Shown: positions 48,317 to 60,991, counted from the first letter of the stretch. The stretch: DNA of 64,000 nucleotides from Metabacillus endolithicus (GCF_023078335.1 NZ_CP095550.1:1403501-1467500), one strand, 5' to 3'. Program-made: numbers and translations. The notes: a model not told the origin generated them from the sequence alone.

Positions 48317-49249
48317 ATGCAACCTCAGACAACGCCACATGCTCCTATGATTAAAAAGGACAAAGGCTGGAGAGTTTGGTGGATGCTATTAAGACCGCAT
48401 ACACTATCTGCAGCATTTATTCCTGTTACAATTGGGACTGTGTTAGCTTTGCATGAAGGATCAATAAAGCTCTCATTATTCATAGCTATGCTTGTTGCTT
48501 CTATTCTAATTCAAGCAGCAACAAATATGTTTAATGAGTATTTTGATTATAAACGTGGTTTAGACAATGAATCATCTGTTGGTATAGGTGGTGCCATCGT
48601 TAGAAATGGAATTAAGGCAAACACTGTCTTAACATTAGGTTTTTCATTTTTTGGTATTGCTACATTATTAGGTGTTTACATTTGTATGATGTCCACTTGG
48701 TGGATTGCTGTTATAGGAATAGTATGTATGCTAGCTGGGTATTTTTATACAGGAGGTCCCGTTCCAATTGCATATACACCATTTGGTGAAATTGTTGCCG
48801 GGTTTTTTATGGGAAATGTTATTGTATTAATTGCCTACTTTATTCAAACTGAGACACTTTCCTTAGGTAGCATACTTTTATCTATTCCTGTTGCGATCTT
48901 AATTGCAGCTATTTTAACTGCGAACAACATTCGAGATTTAGATGGCGATAAAGAAAATGGCAGAAAAACACTTGCCATTTTACTAGGAAGAAAAAACTCA
49001 ATTCGTTTTTTAGCTGGTATGTTTATTACAGCATATTTCATTATATTTGTACTACTTATAGTAGGTTTAGCACCAGCTTGGGCATTGCTCGTATTAATTA
49101 GTATTCCTAAAGCTTATTCTGCTGTAAAACAATTTATAGGGAAAACAGCTCCAATTGAAATGATGCCTGCAATGAAAGCAACTGCTCAAACGAATGTTCA
49201 ATTTGGATTTTTATTGGCGTTGGGTTTATTCGTCAGCCACTTCTTATAA
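48317..49249 (+). CDS. menA: 1,4-Dihydroxy-2-naphthoate prenyltransferase MenA
   Basis: 310 aa, UbiA family, 8-9 helices. First Asp-rich motif NMFNEYFDYKRGLD, second DLDGDKENGRKT. Prenylates DHNA in the membrane. ATG 48317 (SD AAAGGAG) is preferred to the longer frame from 48239. Divergent from the rest of the men genes. Confidence 0.95.
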   Translation: MQPQTTPHAPMIKKDKGWRVWWMLLRPHTLSAAFIPVTIGTVLALHEGSIKLSLFIAMLVASILIQAATNMFNEYFDYKRGLDNESSVGIGGAIVRNGIKANTVLTLGFSFFGIATLLGVYICMMSTWWIAVIGIVCMLAGYFYTGGPVPIAYTPFGEIVAGFFMGNVIVLIAYFIQTETLSLGSILLSIPVAILIAAILTANNIRDLDGDKENGRKTLAILLGRKNSIRFLAGMFITAYFIIFVLLIVGLAPAWALLVLISIPKAYSAVKQFIGKTAPIEMMPAMKATAQTNVQFGFLLALGLFVSHFL

Positions 49250-49259
49250 ATACTTCTTA

Positions 49260-49289
49260 CACGGTATGTTCAGGTACCGTGTTTTTTTT
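49260..49289 (+). terminator. Terminator after menA
   Basis: CACGGTA/TACCGTG stem with eight T. Confidence 0.85.
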
Positions 49290-49372
49290 GTGCAATTTTA
49301 ACAATCATGTTTTCCTTCTTACTGCTCATAATAGGTATAGAAACATTTATTTAAGGAAGGAGCGTGGATGGC

Positions 49373-50128
49373 ATGCTAAGTTCACAACAAGTAGAGACCT
49401 TCCGTTCACAGCTAAACCAAATGAAAAAAGATATAGAAGATCGCTTCGAGATGAATGGTCATTTTGGTCTTGAAGAAGGTCATGGGCATGAATCAATGGG
49501 GGAACTCTCAAGTTATGACAATCATCCAGCAGATGATGCAACAGAATTATATGAAAGAGAAAAAGACATTGCATTAAATGAACATACAGAAGAACAACTA
49601 TTAGATATTGAAAGAGCTCTTCAAGCTATTGACAATGGTTCTTATGGTAAATGTGAAGTTTGTGGAGTTGATATACCAGTTGAACGACTTGATGCAATTC
49701 CTACAGCTACTACCTGTAAAGAACATGCACCTGAACAGGTTGTTTCACATAATCGCCCAATAGAAGAAGGAGTTTTAATGCCTCCCTTCGGAAAATTTAA
49801 TTATGATGATCAAGATGAGAACGTAGCGTTTGATGCAGAAGATGCTTATCAAATTGTGAATAGTTACGGATCATCTGAAACTCCATCTGATTTTAATGAT
49901 CCACAAGATCACTACAATGATGTTTATATGGAATCAAATGACCCTGATGGGTATGTTGAGGCTTATGAAAACTTTGTCGGCACTGATATAGAAGGAAAAG
50001 AAATTACCATATTCCCTTCAAATCAGCATCAGCAATATGAAGATATGCTAGATGAAGAAGGTACAATGACGATCTTTGGCGATTTACCTCCTTACGAGAA
50101 AGATCCTTATACAGAGGATGAAGTATAA
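49373..50128 (+). CDS. yteA: YteA-family sporulation protein, DksA/TraR zinc finger
   Basis: 251 aa. N-terminal coiled region (QVETFRSQLNQMKKDIEDRF), then DNHPADDATELYEREKDIAL, and a DksA-like zinc finger CEVCGVDIPVERLDA (second Cys pair reduced to one: TTCKEH). The long acidic C-terminal region is YteA specific. Role in sporulation known only by family name. ATG 49373 chosen (GGAAGGAG upstream); a GTG at 49364 is too close to it. Confidence 0.8.
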   Translation: MLSSQQVETFRSQLNQMKKDIEDRFEMNGHFGLEEGHGHESMGELSSYDNHPADDATELYEREKDIALNEHTEEQLLDIERALQAIDNGSYGKCEVCGVDIPVERLDAIPTATTCKEHAPEQVVSHNRPIEEGVLMPPFGKFNYDDQDENVAFDAEDAYQIVNSYGSSETPSDFNDPQDHYNDVYMESNDPDGYVEAYENFVGTDIEGKEITIFPSNQHQQYEDMLDEEGTMTIFGDLPPYEKDPYTEDEV

Positions 50129-50133
50129 TTTTA

Positions 50134-50165
50134 AAAACTCCCCATACACAGGGGGAGTTTTTTTG
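50134..50165 (+). terminator. Terminator after yteA
   Basis: AAACTCCCC/GGGGGAGTTT stem with T run. Confidence 0.85.
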
Positions 50166-50265
50166 TGTAAGACTTTCTTCCCTTTTACTTGATTTTTTTT
50201 ATAACCAATCTCAAATTATTGAATTTTTAGAATATATAGTTATATAATTTCAAAAAGGAGGTTGT

Positions 50266-51243
50266 ATGAATATGCAATTATTAGAAAAAATTAGTAAGGC
50301 TGCTGGAAACACTTTTGCAATCTGGGTCATCATTTTTGCTGCGTTAGCCTTTTTTATTCCTGGTGGCTTTACTTGGATTGCCCCTCATATTGCACTATTA
50401 TTAGGTATTATTATGTTTGGAATGGGACTAACTTTATCTCTGCAAGATTTTAAAGCTGTGTTTCAAGCGCCAAAAAGTGTTCTATTAGGTGTTGTTGCAC
50501 AGTTTACGATTATGCCATTACTGGCTTTTTTACTCGCTACAGTTTTTCAACTACAACCTGAAGTTGCTGTTGGAGTAATCTTGGTAGGCTGTTGTCCTGG
50601 TGGAACAGCATCTAATGTTATTACATTTTTAGCTAAAGGAAATACAGCATTATCTGTCGCTGTAACGTCAATTTCAACATTACTTGCTCCAATATTAACA
50701 CCAGCTCTTACACTTTTGTTTGCTAGTAAATGGCTGCCGGTTTCTGCTGGTTCCTTATTTTTATCAATTGTTCAAATAGTACTTATTCCAATTATTTTAG
50801 GTATTGTTGTGAAGTTATTATTTAAAAAGCAAGTTGAAAAAAGTGTAACTGTTTTACCTCTAATATCTGTAATAGGAATTGTTGCGGTTGCTTCAGCTGT
50901 GGTTGCTGTGAATGCAGAGAAAATTGCAGAAACAGGTCTTTTAATCTTCACCATTGTTGTTCTACACAATTTACTCGGCCTTTTATTAGGATTTGTGTTG
51001 GCAAAAGCATTAAAATTAAACTTTGCAGACCAAAAAGCTATCTCTATTGAAGTCGGGATGCAAAATTCAGGGCTCGGTGCTGCTTTAGCAGTTGCACATT
51101 TTTCCCCATTATCTGCCGTTCCAAGTGCGATTTTCAGTGTATGGCATAATATATCAGGTCCTTTACTCGCTACATGGTGGGGGAAAAAAATGGAGCAAGA
51201 ATCTAATTTAGAAATGACTACTGACAATTCAAAAAAGGCATAA
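50266..51243 (+). CDS. Bile acid:sodium symporter (BASS) family transporter
   Basis: 325 aa, about ten helices. GMGLTLSLQDFKAVFQAPK, GCCPGGTASNVITFLAKGN and EVGMQNSGLGAALA are BASS signature segments (Na-binding crossing helices). Similar to YocS of B. subtilis; substrates of bacterial members include organic anions such as pantoate or 2-oxoacids; not determinable here. SD AAAGGAGG at ATG 50266. Confidence 0.88.
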   Translation: MNMQLLEKISKAAGNTFAIWVIIFAALAFFIPGGFTWIAPHIALLLGIIMFGMGLTLSLQDFKAVFQAPKSVLLGVVAQFTIMPLLAFLLATVFQLQPEVAVGVILVGCCPGGTASNVITFLAKGNTALSVAVTSISTLLAPILTPALTLLFASKWLPVSAGSLFLSIVQIVLIPIILGIVVKLLFKKQVEKSVTVLPLISVIGIVAVASAVVAVNAEKIAETGLLIFTIVVLHNLLGLLLGFVLAKALKLNFADQKAISIEVGMQNSGLGAALAVAHFSPLSAVPSAIFSVWHNISGPLLATWWGKKMEQESNLEMTTDNSKKA

Positions 51244-51290
51244 TGATGAGGGGGGCATTCGTGCTCCCTTTGATTATGCCAAATTTTGTT
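51237..51290 (+). terminator. Terminator after the BASS gene
   Basis: GGCATAAT and ATTATGCC enclose GAGGGGGGCA/TGCTCCCTTT pairing; T-rich downstream. The stop codon lies in the stem. Confidence 0.75.
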
Positions 51291-51387
51291 TTTAATTTTT
51301 CTTCCAAAAATTTCTTTAACTAGTAAAATAAAAGATAAGCAGGAATTTACCGTTAATCACCTGCTACTTACATATGGGGGGATCCTG

Positions 51388-52179
51388 ATGAACGCTCATG
51401 AAATTGATTATGTTTTACATGGCGATGACATGCAATGTGTTGAAATTGAGTTAGATCCGAATGAAAGTGTTGTAGCTGAAGCTGGTGGCATGATGATGAT
51501 GGAAGATGGCATCGATATGGAAACCATTTTTGGTGATGGAGACAACAACCAAAAAGGCTTTTTTGGTAAGCTGGTTGGAGCTGGAAAACGTGTTATCACG
51601 GGTGAGAGCTTATTTATGACAGTTTTCACAAACAAAGGTGTTGGTAAAAAGCGTGTCTCATTTGCTGCTCCTTATCCGGGGAAAATCATACCTGTTGATT
51701 TGAGTGAGCTTGGCGGAAAGATTATTTGTCAAAAAGACTCCTTCCTTTGTGCAGCAAAAGGTGTATCCATTGGCATTGATTTTCAAAAGAAGCTTGGAAC
51801 TGGCTTTTTTGGTGGAGAGGGTTTCATTATGCAAAAGCTTGAAGGAGATGGTCTTGGCTTTTTACATGCTGGAGGAACCATTATCCGCCGTGACCTTCAA
51901 CCTGGAGAGAAATTAAGAATTGATACAGGTTGCTTAGTCGCATTAACAAAAGAAGTTGATTACAATATTGAATTTGTTGGAAAAGTAAAGACTGCGTTTT
52001 TTGGTGGAGAAGGCTTATTCTTCGCTATTGTACAAGGACCAGGAACAGTTTGGGTTCAAACATTACCATTCAGTCGCTTAGCAGATCGAGTGATTGCAAG
52101 TGCACCATCTGCTGGCGGTGAAGGTCGTGGTGAAGGCAGTCTACTTGGCGGTTTAGGTCGACTTTTAGACGGTGATTGA
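51388..52179 (+). CDS. TIGR00266/AIM24 family protein
   Basis: 263 aa, beta-rich. [63 protein letters not shown] and a Gly-rich C terminus ([12 protein letters not shown]) fit the AIM24 family of unknown function. ATG 51388 has GGGGGGA upstream; the longer frame from 51286 runs over the previous terminator. Confidence 0.88.
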   Translation: MNAHEIDYVLHGDDMQCVEIELDPNESVVAEAGGMMMMEDGIDMETIFGDGDNNQKGFFGKLVGAGKRVITGESLFMTVFTNKGVGKKRVSFAAPYPGKIIPVDLSELGGKIICQKDSFLCAAKGVSIGIDFQKKLGTGFFGGEGFIMQKLEGDGLGFLHAGGTIIRRDLQPGEKLRIDTGCLVALTKEVDYNIEFVGKVKTAFFGGEGLFFAIVQGPGTVWVQTLPFSRLADRVIASAPSAGGEGRGEGSLLGGLGRLLDGD

Positions 52180-52194
52180 TTAACATTTCCGATT

Positions 52195-52232
52195 AAAAAA
52201 GGTGCTGACTATTATAGTCAACACCTTTTTTG
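52195..52232. terminator. Bidirectional terminator AIM24 / glg operon
   Basis: GGTGCTGACTA/TAGTCAACACC stem, A run before and T run after. Confidence 0.85.
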
Positions 52233-52281
52233 TATGTGAAATGCTTTCACCTATCAGCAAAGAAGAGCCAAACCTTTTTCT

Positions 52282-54696
52282 TTACATTTTCACTCCAAGT
52301 GGCTCAATATTCCAAATTCCATCAGCATATTGCGAAATGGTTCTGTCACTTGAAAAGAAGCCTGAATGCGAAACGTTTATTAATGCCTGCTCCAGCCACT
52401 TTTCTCGGTTTTGATAAGCTATGCCAACCTTTTCTTGTATATCAATATAAGAAGCAAAATCACGTAAAACAAAATATTGATCATTTTGAACGAGTAAGGA
52501 ATCAGCAATTGACTCAAATTCTCCTTCATCTTCTGAGAAAAATCCATTTGTTAATTGATTGATAACTTGTCGAATTCTTAAATCATGGTGATAATATTCC
52601 ATTGATCGATAACGGCCGTTTTCTTCGTACTTGAGCACCTCTTGTGCAGTGAGACCAAAGGTAAAAATATTATCTTTACCAATCTCCTCCATGATCTCAA
52701 TATTTGCTCCATCTAATGTCCCGACTGTTAAAGCACCATTCATCATAAATTTCATATTTCCTGTACCAGATGCCTCTTTGCTTGCAGTCGAAATCTGTTC
52801 ACTAACATCTGCAGCCGGGAAGATATCTTCAGCCAATGAAACACGATAATTTTCCATAAACACAACCTTTATAACCTGCGAAACTCTTGGGTCATTGTTT
52901 ACTTTATCAGCTAAGGAATGGATAAGTTTTATGACCTTCTTTGCGTAATAATACGTTGGAGATGCTTTTGCTCCAAAAATAAATGTACGAGGTTGTATCA
53001 CATAATTAGGATCTTCTTTTATTCGATTGTATAAATACATAATATGAAGAACATTTAATAACTGTCTTTTATATGCGTGTAATCTTTTAACTTGAACATC
53101 AAAAATAGAATCAATGTCTACTAAAATCCCATTTTTTTCTGCTATTTTCTTCGCTAGTATTTCTTTACGCTTCCTTTTCACCTGTGCAAATTGTTCTTTT
53201 ACTGAAGGATGATAAACATGTCTCTTTAAATCTATTAATTTTTCAGGTTGTTTTACCCAATCCTCACCAATTGTTTCTTTAATTAGGTTTGTTAATTCAG
53301 GATTTGCTTTAAGCAGCCATCTTCTATGTGTAATACCATTTGTTTTGTTATTGAATTTTTCGGGATAAACGTCATAGAAAGATTTCATCTCTCTATTTTT
53401 CAAAATATCAGAGTGTATTTTGGCTACCCCGTTAATACTATTACTCCCAACTATTGCGAGATGAGCCATTTTCACAAGGCCGTGAGCGATAATCGCCATA
53501 TGCTCAATACGTTGCCATTCTCCCGGATATCGATCCCAGAGCTCTGCACAAAATCTCTCATTAATTTCTTCTATAATCATATAAATTCTAGGAAGTAATG
53601 GCTTAAATAAATAAATTGGCCATTTTTCTAGTGCTTCCGCTAAGATCGTATGATTTGTATAGGACACTGTATTTGTTGTTACATGCCATGCTTCATTCCA
53701 AGTTAATCCTTCAATATCAACTAATATTCTCATTAATTCAGGAATAGCCAAAGCAGGATGTGTATCATTTATATGAATAGCCACGTAATGATGAAGTTCT
53801 CTAATGTTAGAATTTTCTTTTTTAAACGACTGAATGATACTTTGTAAACTTGAGGAAACAAGGAAATACTGCTGTTTTAACCTTAAAATTTTGCCCTCAT
53901 CATGTGTATCATCAGGATAAAGGAAATCTGTAATTGCCTCAGTATCTCTCTTATAAGATAAAACATCTTGATTTGGACCAAATGAGGCAGGCTCTGCATT
54001 CCAAAGCCTCAACGTATTAACGGTATCGACCTGGTAGCCAACAACAGGCATATCATAAGGAACGGCTAACACCTTTTGTTCTCCTACATGCTTAAAAATG
54101 AGAGAATTTCCTTCATAACTTGATTCTATTCTTCCCCAGAATGATACCTCAACAGCTTGATCAGGCTTCCGAACTTCCCACACATTTCCATGTCGTAACC
54201 ATTGCTCCGGGAGCTCAACTTGATATCCATCCACTATTTTTTGATCAAATAGTCCGTGTTTATATCGAAGCCCATATCCATGACCAGGAAGATTTAATGT
54301 AGCCAATGAATCTAAAAAGCAAGCTGCTAATCTTCCTAATCCACCGTTTCCTAGAGCTGGGTCTGACTCACACTCTTCTATTTCATTTAATTGAATATTA
54401 AGCTCTGCCAGACCTTCCTCAACAACCTCTTTAATTCCTAGGTTTAATAAGTTTTGACAAAGTAAACGACCTAATAGAAATTCAATTGATAAATAATATA
54501 CTTGCTTTTTATTTTCAGCACGGTAAAGCTCGTTCGTATCAATCCATTTAGAGCTAATATATTCTCTTACCATATTCCCTAATGTAAAGTACTGATCACG
54601 TCTAGTTGATTCCTCAAAGCCTTTGCCACACATACTTTCTAGCCTTTTTAAAAAGCTTTTTTTAAATGAATCTTTATTAGAGAACATGCTCTTCAC
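52282..54696 (-). CDS. glgP: Glycogen phosphorylase
   Basis: 804 aa, GT35. [13 protein letters not shown] near the start, catalytic region [14 protein letters not shown], and the PLP site [25 protein letters not shown] with its Lys. Releases glucose-1-phosphate from glycogen. Last gene of glgBCDAP; overlaps the end of glgA by 20 nt. Confidence 0.96.
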   Translation of the reverse strand: MKSMFSNKDSFKKSFLKRLESMCGKGFEESTRRDQYFTLGNMVREYISSKWIDTNELYRAENKKQVYYLSIEFLLGRLLCQNLLNLGIKEVVEEGLAELNIQLNEIEECESDPALGNGGLGRLAACFLDSLATLNLPGHGYGLRYKHGLFDQKIVDGYQVELPEQWLRHGNVWEVRKPDQAVEVSFWGRIESSYEGNSLIFKHVGEQKVLAVPYDMPVVGYQVDTVNTLRLWNAEPASFGPNQDVLSYKRDTEAITDFLYPDDTHDEGKILRLKQQYFLVSSSLQSIIQSFKKENSNIRELHHYVAIHINDTHPALAIPELMRILVDIEGLTWNEAWHVTTNTVSYTNHTILAEALEKWPIYLFKPLLPRIYMIIEEINERFCAELWDRYPGEWQRIEHMAIIAHGLVKMAHLAIVGSNSINGVAKIHSDILKNREMKSFYDVYPEKFNNKTNGITHRRWLLKANPELTNLIKETIGEDWVKQPEKLIDLKRHVYHPSVKEQFAQVKRKRKEILAKKIAEKNGILVDIDSIFDVQVKRLHAYKRQLLNVLHIMYLYNRIKEDPNYVIQPRTFIFGAKASPTYYYAKKVIKLIHSLADKVNNDPRVSQVIKVVFMENYRVSLAEDIFPAADVSEQISTASKEASGTGNMKFMMNGALTVGTLDGANIEIMEEIGKDNIFTFGLTAQEVLKYEENGRYRSMEYYHHDLRIRQVINQLTNGFFSEDEGEFESIADSLLVQNDQYFVLRDFASYIDIQEKVGIAYQNREKWLEQALINVSHSGFFSSDRTISQYADGIWNIEPLGVKM

Positions 54697-56122
54697 TCCC
54701 AGTGATCAAATCAGTGTAAAGCTGCTTATATTTTAATGCTGATTGGCTCCAACTATAATCTTGTGTCATGGCAGTATTGACGATCTTCTGCCAAACCTCG
54801 TCTTGATGATAATACTCAATAGCGCGATTTATTGAATACAACATATCATGGGCATTAAAATGACTAAACGTAAATCCATTACCTTCCTTTAACTCTTCCT
54901 GAAAAGGAAACACTGTGTCATTTAATCCACCTGTTTCACGGACAATTGGAATAGTACCATATCTTAGAGCAATTAACTGCCCCAAACCACATGGTTCAAA
55001 TTTTGATGGCATTAAAAATAAATCGGAGCCGGCATAAATTTGATGTGCAAGCTTCTCATCAAATCCTATGTATGCTTTAAACTTTGTCGGATAAACCCAT
55101 TCCATATGTTTAAAATAATCTTCAAATTCCTTTTCTCCTGTACCAAGAACGATCACTTGAACATCCTTAGCTAATACCTCATCAAAAACACGTTTAACTA
55201 AATCTAAACCTTTTTGCTTCGTTAACCTAGTTACCATTGAAATAATTGGTGTATCTTTACTCTCAGGTAACCCAAAAGCAGCTTGTAGGGCAGCTTTATT
55301 CTCCGCTTTTTTTATGAGTGTTTCCGGTGTAAACTGTGAATGAATATTTTCATCTGTTTCAGGATTATAAACTGTATCATCAATTCCATTTAAAATTCCC
55401 ATAAGCGAAGAATTTCGGGATCTTAACAGACCATCCAGTCTTTCTCCATAGTAGGCTGTCTGAATTTCCTCTTTATACGTTGGACTAACAGTTGTTATAT
55501 AATCTGATGAGATTATCGCTGCCTTCATAAAGCTAATATCTCCATAAAATTCAAGATTTTTAAAGTCTTCATCCCCCAGATTTAAAAGATCGTTGAGAAT
55601 ACTGTATGGAAATACACCTTGAAATTGGAGATTATGAATCGTAAACACTGTTTTAATTTCCTCATAAAAAGATTTCTTTCTGTATTCTTTTTGTAATAAA
55701 TAACTAATCATTCCTGTATGCCAGTCATGTGAATGTATGATGTCAGGCTGAAAATCAATAGCTTCTAATGTTTCTAGTACGGCTCTACAAAAGAATGAGA
55801 AGCGCTCACCATCATCATAATGTCCATACAAAGAATCACGATAAAAATAATATTCATGATCTAAGAAATAATACGTAATTCCCTCAACTTCTAATTTTTC
55901 AATTCCACAATACTGCTGTCTCCATCCAACCGGAACAATTATCTCATGTATTTTCGTCATCTTTTCACGATAAGAATCTGATATTAAAGAATATTTGGGT
56001 AGAATGACTCTAATGTCAGCTCCTAGTTTTTTTAATTCCTTTGGTAATGCACCTGCAACATCAGCTAATCCTCCTGATTTTACAAAAGGTACACATTCTG
56101 AAACAGCAAATAATACTTTCAC
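54677..56122 (-). CDS. glgA: Glycogen synthase (ADP-glucose)
   Basis: 481 aa, GT5. N-terminal KSGGLADV (ADP-glucose site, about 15-22), HDWHTG, and C-terminal [11 protein letters not shown]7-E-like region. Extends alpha-1,4-glucan. 4-nt overlap with glgD. Confidence 0.96.
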   Translation of the reverse strand: MKVLFAVSECVPFVKSGGLADVAGALPKELKKLGADIRVILPKYSLISDSYREKMTKIHEIIVPVGWRQQYCGIEKLEVEGITYYFLDHEYYFYRDSLYGHYDDGERFSFFCRAVLETLEAIDFQPDIIHSHDWHTGMISYLLQKEYRKKSFYEEIKTVFTIHNLQFQGVFPYSILNDLLNLGDEDFKNLEFYGDISFMKAAIISSDYITTVSPTYKEEIQTAYYGERLDGLLRSRNSSLMGILNGIDDTVYNPETDENIHSQFTPETLIKKAENKAALQAAFGLPESKDTPIISMVTRLTKQKGLDLVKRVFDEVLAKDVQVIVLGTGEKEFEDYFKHMEWVYPTKFKAYIGFDEKLAHQIYAGSDLFLMPSKFEPCGLGQLIALRYGTIPIVRETGGLNDTVFPFQEELKEGNGFTFSHFNAHDMLYSINRAIEYYHQDEVWQKIVNTAMTQDYSWSQSALKYKQLYTDLITGSEEHVL

Positions 56123-57147
56123 GAGTTCATCATCGCTCCTTGAATGGTTCTTTTTCTTAGTATCGTTGGCTCTAAATGTGATCCACTTAATTTAGAATAG
56201 TCTAATACTTTTACATCTTTATCCGTAATAATATTCTCTAGTACACAATTCTCTCCAATATTTGTCTTTTGCATAACGACACTATTTTTAATGACTGTAT
56301 CTTTTCCGATATGAACTCCTCTAAAAATAATACTATTTTCCACATAACCTTCTATTTTACATCCATTAGCAATTAAGGAATTCTTTACAACTGCATTTTT
56401 TCCATATTTGGTTGGTGGCTCATCTTTTGCTTTCGTTAAAATTGGTCGGTTTTTCATGAAAATTTCTTTCCAAATAGCTGGGTTAAGCATTTCCATACTA
56501 TGTTTATAATAATTGGCTAATGAATCTATAACAGCTGCATAGCCTCTAAATTCATAATCACAAATAGTGAAATTATGTTGATTTTCTATAATAACGTCAG
56601 CAAGTGTTTTGCATCCTGTTTTTTCTTTATCCTGAATAAGATCAAGAAGAAGTTTTGTTGACATAATATACATTTGTAACGACTGACCATCTTTTCGAAC
56701 TTCTGTTATATCACAGCCATTTTCAATATGACGACTTAATACCTTCTGAAAATCAATATTACAAACTGTATGACTATTGGTAATAACCGCATACTCCTGT
56801 TTACTTCTTAAAAAGAAATCAATGTGATCAGAAAATTGTCGGAAAGATCCAAACTCATCATATTCGTTGTGTAAATGAGGAGATGGGAAGAAAAATAATC
56901 CATCTTTTTTACGATTTAGATCCCACTGTTTTCCAGAACCAATGTGATCCATTAGGGAGCGATAAGAATACTTAGGAAAAATAGCAACACTTTCAATCTC
57001 AGAATTTGTCATGCTAGATAGAACAAAATCTATTAAACGATATCGACTACCAAAAGGAACTGCTGCTAATGAACGATGGATCGTTAAATCTTCAATTTCT
57101 GGTTTATATGCTGTAGCATCAATAACACCTAACAATTTATTACTCAT
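56119..57147 (-). CDS. glgD: Glycogen biosynthesis protein GlgD (non-catalytic GlgC-like)
   Basis: 342 aa from [11 protein letters not shown] (ATG 57147, SD GGAGAAGG). ADP-glucose pyrophosphorylase fold with a C-terminal beta-helix, but the GGxGxRL nucleotide loop of GlgC is replaced ([15 protein letters not shown]), as in GlgD subunits that modulate GlgC in Bacillaceae. Overlaps glgA by 4 nt. Confidence 0.92.
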   Translation of the reverse strand: MSNKLLGVIDATAYKPEIEDLTIHRSLAAVPFGSRYRLIDFVLSSMTNSEIESVAIFPKYSYRSLMDHIGSGKQWDLNRKKDGLFFFPSPHLHNEYDEFGSFRQFSDHIDFFLRSKQEYAVITNSHTVCNIDFQKVLSRHIENGCDITEVRKDGQSLQMYIMSTKLLLDLIQDKEKTGCKTLADVIIENQHNFTICDYEFRGYAAVIDSLANYYKHSMEMLNPAIWKEIFMKNRPILTKAKDEPPTKYGKNAVVKNSLIANGCKIEGYVENSIIFRGVHIGKDTVIKNSVVMQKTNIGENCVLENIITDKDVKVLDYSKLSGSHLEPTILRKRTIQGAMMNS

Positions 57148-57297
57148 TCTTCCTTCTCCCCTTTTTGGAAAAAGTAAGGTCATATGTTTCACATGCTTAG
57201 AAAATAATTAAAAAAGAATAAATGCAATGATAAAGGAAAACATGCTTACATCTGAACCTTACTACTTCCAATGTATTGTAGTCATATGATTTTTTTA

Positions 57298-58464
57298 TTA
57301 ATTAACTTTGTTCTCAGTCAAGGATATGATTTCATCTATGATTTCATCTGTAACAAGTAAAATTTCATCTGAATTCGTATCAGGACATATCACAGTACCA
57401 TCTGGAATTTCTAAACCACATGGAACGATTGCATTTTCAATGTAGACATTTTCCCCGATTATTGTGTCAGGCATTAAGACCGTATTTTTTATTTTTGTAT
57501 TTTTACCAACCGTAACTCCTTGGAATAAAACGGAATGATGAACATTTCCCATAATGACACAACCGTCATTAACAAGAGAATCAGTTACTACCGCATCCTC
57601 AGCAATAAATTGAGGTGGATGATTAGAATTAACCGTGTAGATCTTCCAGTCTCGATCAAATAAATTTAGCTCCGACTCATCATTTAATAAATCCATATTT
57701 GCTTCCCAAAGACTCTTAACCGTTCCTACATCTTTCCAATATCCTTTAAAAGGATAAGCAACAACATTGCGTTTCTCTTCTAGCAATAAAGGAATAATAT
57801 CTTTCCCAAAATCATGACTTGAATATTGATTACGTTCATCCATCTCCAAGTATTCTTTTAAAAGTGACCATTTAAAAATATAAATTCCCATTGAGGCCAA
57901 ATTATTTTTAGGATTAGCAGGCTTTTCATCAAATTCAACTACCTGCATTTTGTCATTGGTATTCATAATTCCAAATCGACTAGCCTCATCCCAAGGCACT
58001 TCTATAACAGAAATGGAGGCATCAGCATTTTTATCAATGTGGTAGTCAAGCATTTTAGAATAATCCATTTTGTAGATATGATCTCCCGACAAGATTAATA
58101 CATATTCAGGATCATATTGTTTAATATAATTAATGTTTTGATAGATTGCGCTTGCTGTCCCTTTATACCACTTCATTTCAGAGGATTCAGAGTAAGGAGG
58201 AAGAACGGTTACCCCACCATTTTTACGATCTAAATCCCACACACTTCCAATTCCTATATATGAATTTAAAACTAGTGGTTGATATTGTGTTAATACACCT
58301 ACAGTATCAATGCTAGAGTTGGTACAATTACTTAAAGTAAAATCTATGATCCTATATTTTCCCCCAAACGGAACTGCCGGCTTTGCCAAATTTTTAGTAA
58401 GAGAGCTTAACCTGCTACCTTTACCCCCTGCTAGTAACATTGCTACGCATTGTTTTTTTCCCAT
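57298..58464 (-). CDS. glgC: Glucose-1-phosphate adenylyltransferase
   Basis: 388 aa from ATG 58464 (SD GGGGAG). [14 protein letters not shown] nucleotide loop, [26 protein letters not shown] and the VVEFDEKP glucose-1-P loop are intact, followed by the C-terminal beta-helix. Makes ADP-glucose. Its start lies 44 nt inside the glgB frame. Confidence 0.95.
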   Translation of the reverse strand: MGKKQCVAMLLAGGKGSRLSSLTKNLAKPAVPFGGKYRIIDFTLSNCTNSSIDTVGVLTQYQPLVLNSYIGIGSVWDLDRKNGGVTVLPPYSESSEMKWYKGTASAIYQNINYIKQYDPEYVLILSGDHIYKMDYSKMLDYHIDKNADASISVIEVPWDEASRFGIMNTNDKMQVVEFDEKPANPKNNLASMGIYIFKWSLLKEYLEMDERNQYSSHDFGKDIIPLLLEEKRNVVAYPFKGYWKDVGTVKSLWEANMDLLNDESELNLFDRDWKIYTVNSNHPPQFIAEDAVVTDSLVNDGCVIMGNVHHSVLFQGVTVGKNTKIKNTVLMPDTIIGENVYIENAIVPCGLEIPDGTVICPDTNSDEILLVTDEIIDEIISLTENKVN

Positions 58465-60344
58465 TCTTATTCTCCCCTCTTTTTTTAACTGCACGTAGAA
58501 TAACTGCTCCATACGGTGGAATTGTCATAGATAGATGATATGGCCTCCCATGAAACTCGCCTTCTATTGCCCTAAGATTCTTTTTGTTCAATTGATTTGA
58601 ACCACCAAACTCTTCTGCATCACTATTTATAATCTCTACATATTCTGTGTCAATTGGTACCCCAATTTTGTAATCATAATAAACAATTGGTTTAAAGTTA
58701 CAAACAACAACAAGTATTTCATTTTCTTTTTGTCCTTTTCGGATAAAAGAAAAAATACTTTGATCGCGATTATCTGCATCTATCCACTCAAAACCTTCAA
58801 ATGAATGGTCTACTTCAAACAATGATTTTTGCTTGTTATAGTTTGAGAGCAAATGCTTAAAATAGCTACGCATTTTGTTATGCATCTCATACTCTTCCAA
58901 CATCCAATCAAGTTGCTCTAAATCCTTCCATTCATCATACTGACCAAATTCACCTCCCATAAAAAGAAGTTTCTTTCCAGGATGTGTAAACATATATGCA
59001 TACAGAAGCCTTAATTGGGCAAATTTTTGCCAATAATCACCCGGCATCTTATTTAATAATGATTTTTTTCCATGAACAACTTCGTCATGAGAAAAAGGTA
59101 AAATGAAGTTTTCTGAAAAAGCATATAAAAAGGAGAATGTAACTTTATGGTGGAGTTCATTTCTATTCTCTGGAGAGGCCTCCATATAAGAAAGAATATC
59201 GTTCATCCAACCCATATTCCATTTGTAGTTAAAGCCAAGACCACCTGACGAGGTTGGAGAGGTAACCATCGGCCAATCAGTTGAATCCTCAGCAATCATA
59301 AGTATATTCGGATCATTTGCAAATACTGCTTTATTAAGTTTTTTAATAAAGGATACAGCATAAGGGTTTTCAACAAGTTCATTCGAATTTGGCCAATAGA
59401 GCATGTTGGCGACTGCATCAACCCTAAATCCATCAATATGAAAATATTCCATCCAAAACAAAGCATTGGACACTAAGAAACTTTGTACTTCTGTTTTTCC
59501 TAAATCAAAATTTGCAGTACCCCAGATATAATTTTCACGATCTTTTTCATTTGTGTACTCATACGTTGGTAAGCCCATCAAACATATATAATCCATGAGC
59601 ATCTTTACAAAAATGACCTGGAACCCAATCAATGATGACACCAATATTTTCTTCATGACAAGCATTTATAAATGCCATAAAATCTTTTGGCGATCCAAAA
59701 CGACTTGTAGCAGAATAATACCCTGTTCCTTGATATCCCCAAGATCGATCATATGGATGTTCAATTATAGGTAAAAGTTCAATATGAGTGAATCCGTGTT
59801 CTAATACATAAGGAATAAGCATCTCCGCAAGTTCAATATAGCTATATAGCTCACCATCCTCTTTTATTTTCCAAGAACCTAAGTGAACTTCATAAATAGC
59901 TAATGGACGATCATACACTTCTCTTAACTTTTTCCTTCTTTGCCACTTTTGATCTGACCATTCGAACCCGGATAAATCATAAACAATCGATGCAGTATCA
60001 GGCCTTACCTCAGAATGAAAAGCATAAGGGTCTGACTTAAGAAGCTTTTGACCATTTGAAGAATGTATTTCGTATTTATAAATCTCACCTTCATTAACTC
60101 CTGGAACAAATATGCTCCATATCCCCTCCTCATTTATTTTCTCCATTTGATGTTCCTGACTGTTCCATTTGTTAAAGTTCCCTACTACATTTACCTGCCT
60201 CGCATGTGGCGCCCAAACACAAAAATTTGTACCCAGCACACCATCTCGTTCCTGTACATGAGCTCCAAAAAAACGGTAGCTTTCAAAAGACTGACCTTCA
60301 TGAAATAAATGTATGTCAAAGTCAGATGGACACATGAGCATCAC
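58421..60344 (-). pseudogene. glgB: 1,4-alpha-glucan branching enzyme, single-base frameshift
   Basis: GH13 enzyme. N-terminal CBM48 ([24 protein letters not shown]), then [23 protein letters not shown]. The frame stops just after [15 protein letters not shown] (59559). The other frame continues [18 protein letters not shown], nucleophile region [12 protein letters not shown], acid AEDSTDW and SHDEVVHGK. Removing one G from the triplet at 59574-59576 joins them into about 640 aa, the family size. Start GTG 60344 (SD GGAAGG) or ATG 60341. All active-site blocks survive, so error or recent mutation is likely. First gene of the glycogen operon. Confidence 0.85.
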
Positions 60345-60353
60345 AGATTTCAC

Positions 60354-60957
60354 CCTTCCTCTTATTATCTATGCTAAACATTCAAGACTTACAAATAATT
60401 CCCTTTAATGAAAACGTTCTTTTTTCCGACATAAACCAACAAGAGTAAAACAATTCTTTTGTATTATTATTCTTTTAAAATGTAGACAATTTAAAGCAGT
60501 TTGTTAGCATAACTAACAATAATATAAGAAAACACTAGTGATTTAGGAAAAAATTTATGAGTTGAAAATAATATATTTTTAATGAAGGAAACCGTTTTAC
60601 ATACTTAATGGGAGACTAATTACTCATAGAGGATGTTATATAACCAAAATATTTTTTTCGACTTTTTGTAGAATTTTGTTGAAAGAAATTTCCGCAGGAT
60701 TTGAAGGTATTTTAAAAAGCAAAAGGCTAAAGAAAAGAACCATGCTTATGTTTTTCTAGGAAATGCTAATAGAGATGAAGGAATAAATATTATATTTTAT
60801 ATAATATTTATTAGGAGAATAATTGTTTTTCAACAAAGAATGTTTTGTAAATATAAGCACATTCAATAATAGGGAAATAGCAAATCTTTATCATTATAAG
60901 AGGATTTATTTAAAAGAAATGCTACTTTTTATTTGACTTCCATATTTATAGAAAATA
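60354..60957. other. AT-rich intergenic region upstream of glgB
   Basis: About 600 bp between the glycogen operon and the tRNA terminator. No SD-linked ORF on either strand. It contains a pure A/T palindrome at 60782-60812. A CATAGATA element about 40 nt before glgB could be a sporulation-sigma -10, but no convincing -35 partner was seen. Confidence 0.4.
60782..60812. repeat. AT-only palindrome
   Basis: Arms AATAAATATTATAT and ATATAATATTTATT (14 bp, perfect) with a 3-nt loop. No adjacent gene explains it. Confidence 0.7.
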
Positions 60958-60990
60958 ATAAAAAAGCACTGCAACAATGCAGTGCTTTTT
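60958..60990 (-). terminator. Terminator of the rRNA-tRNA operon
   Basis: AAAAAGCACTGCA/TGCAGTGCTTTTT with U run on the minus strand, 1-2 nt after tRNA-Glu. Confidence 0.9.
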
Positions 60991-60991
60991 A

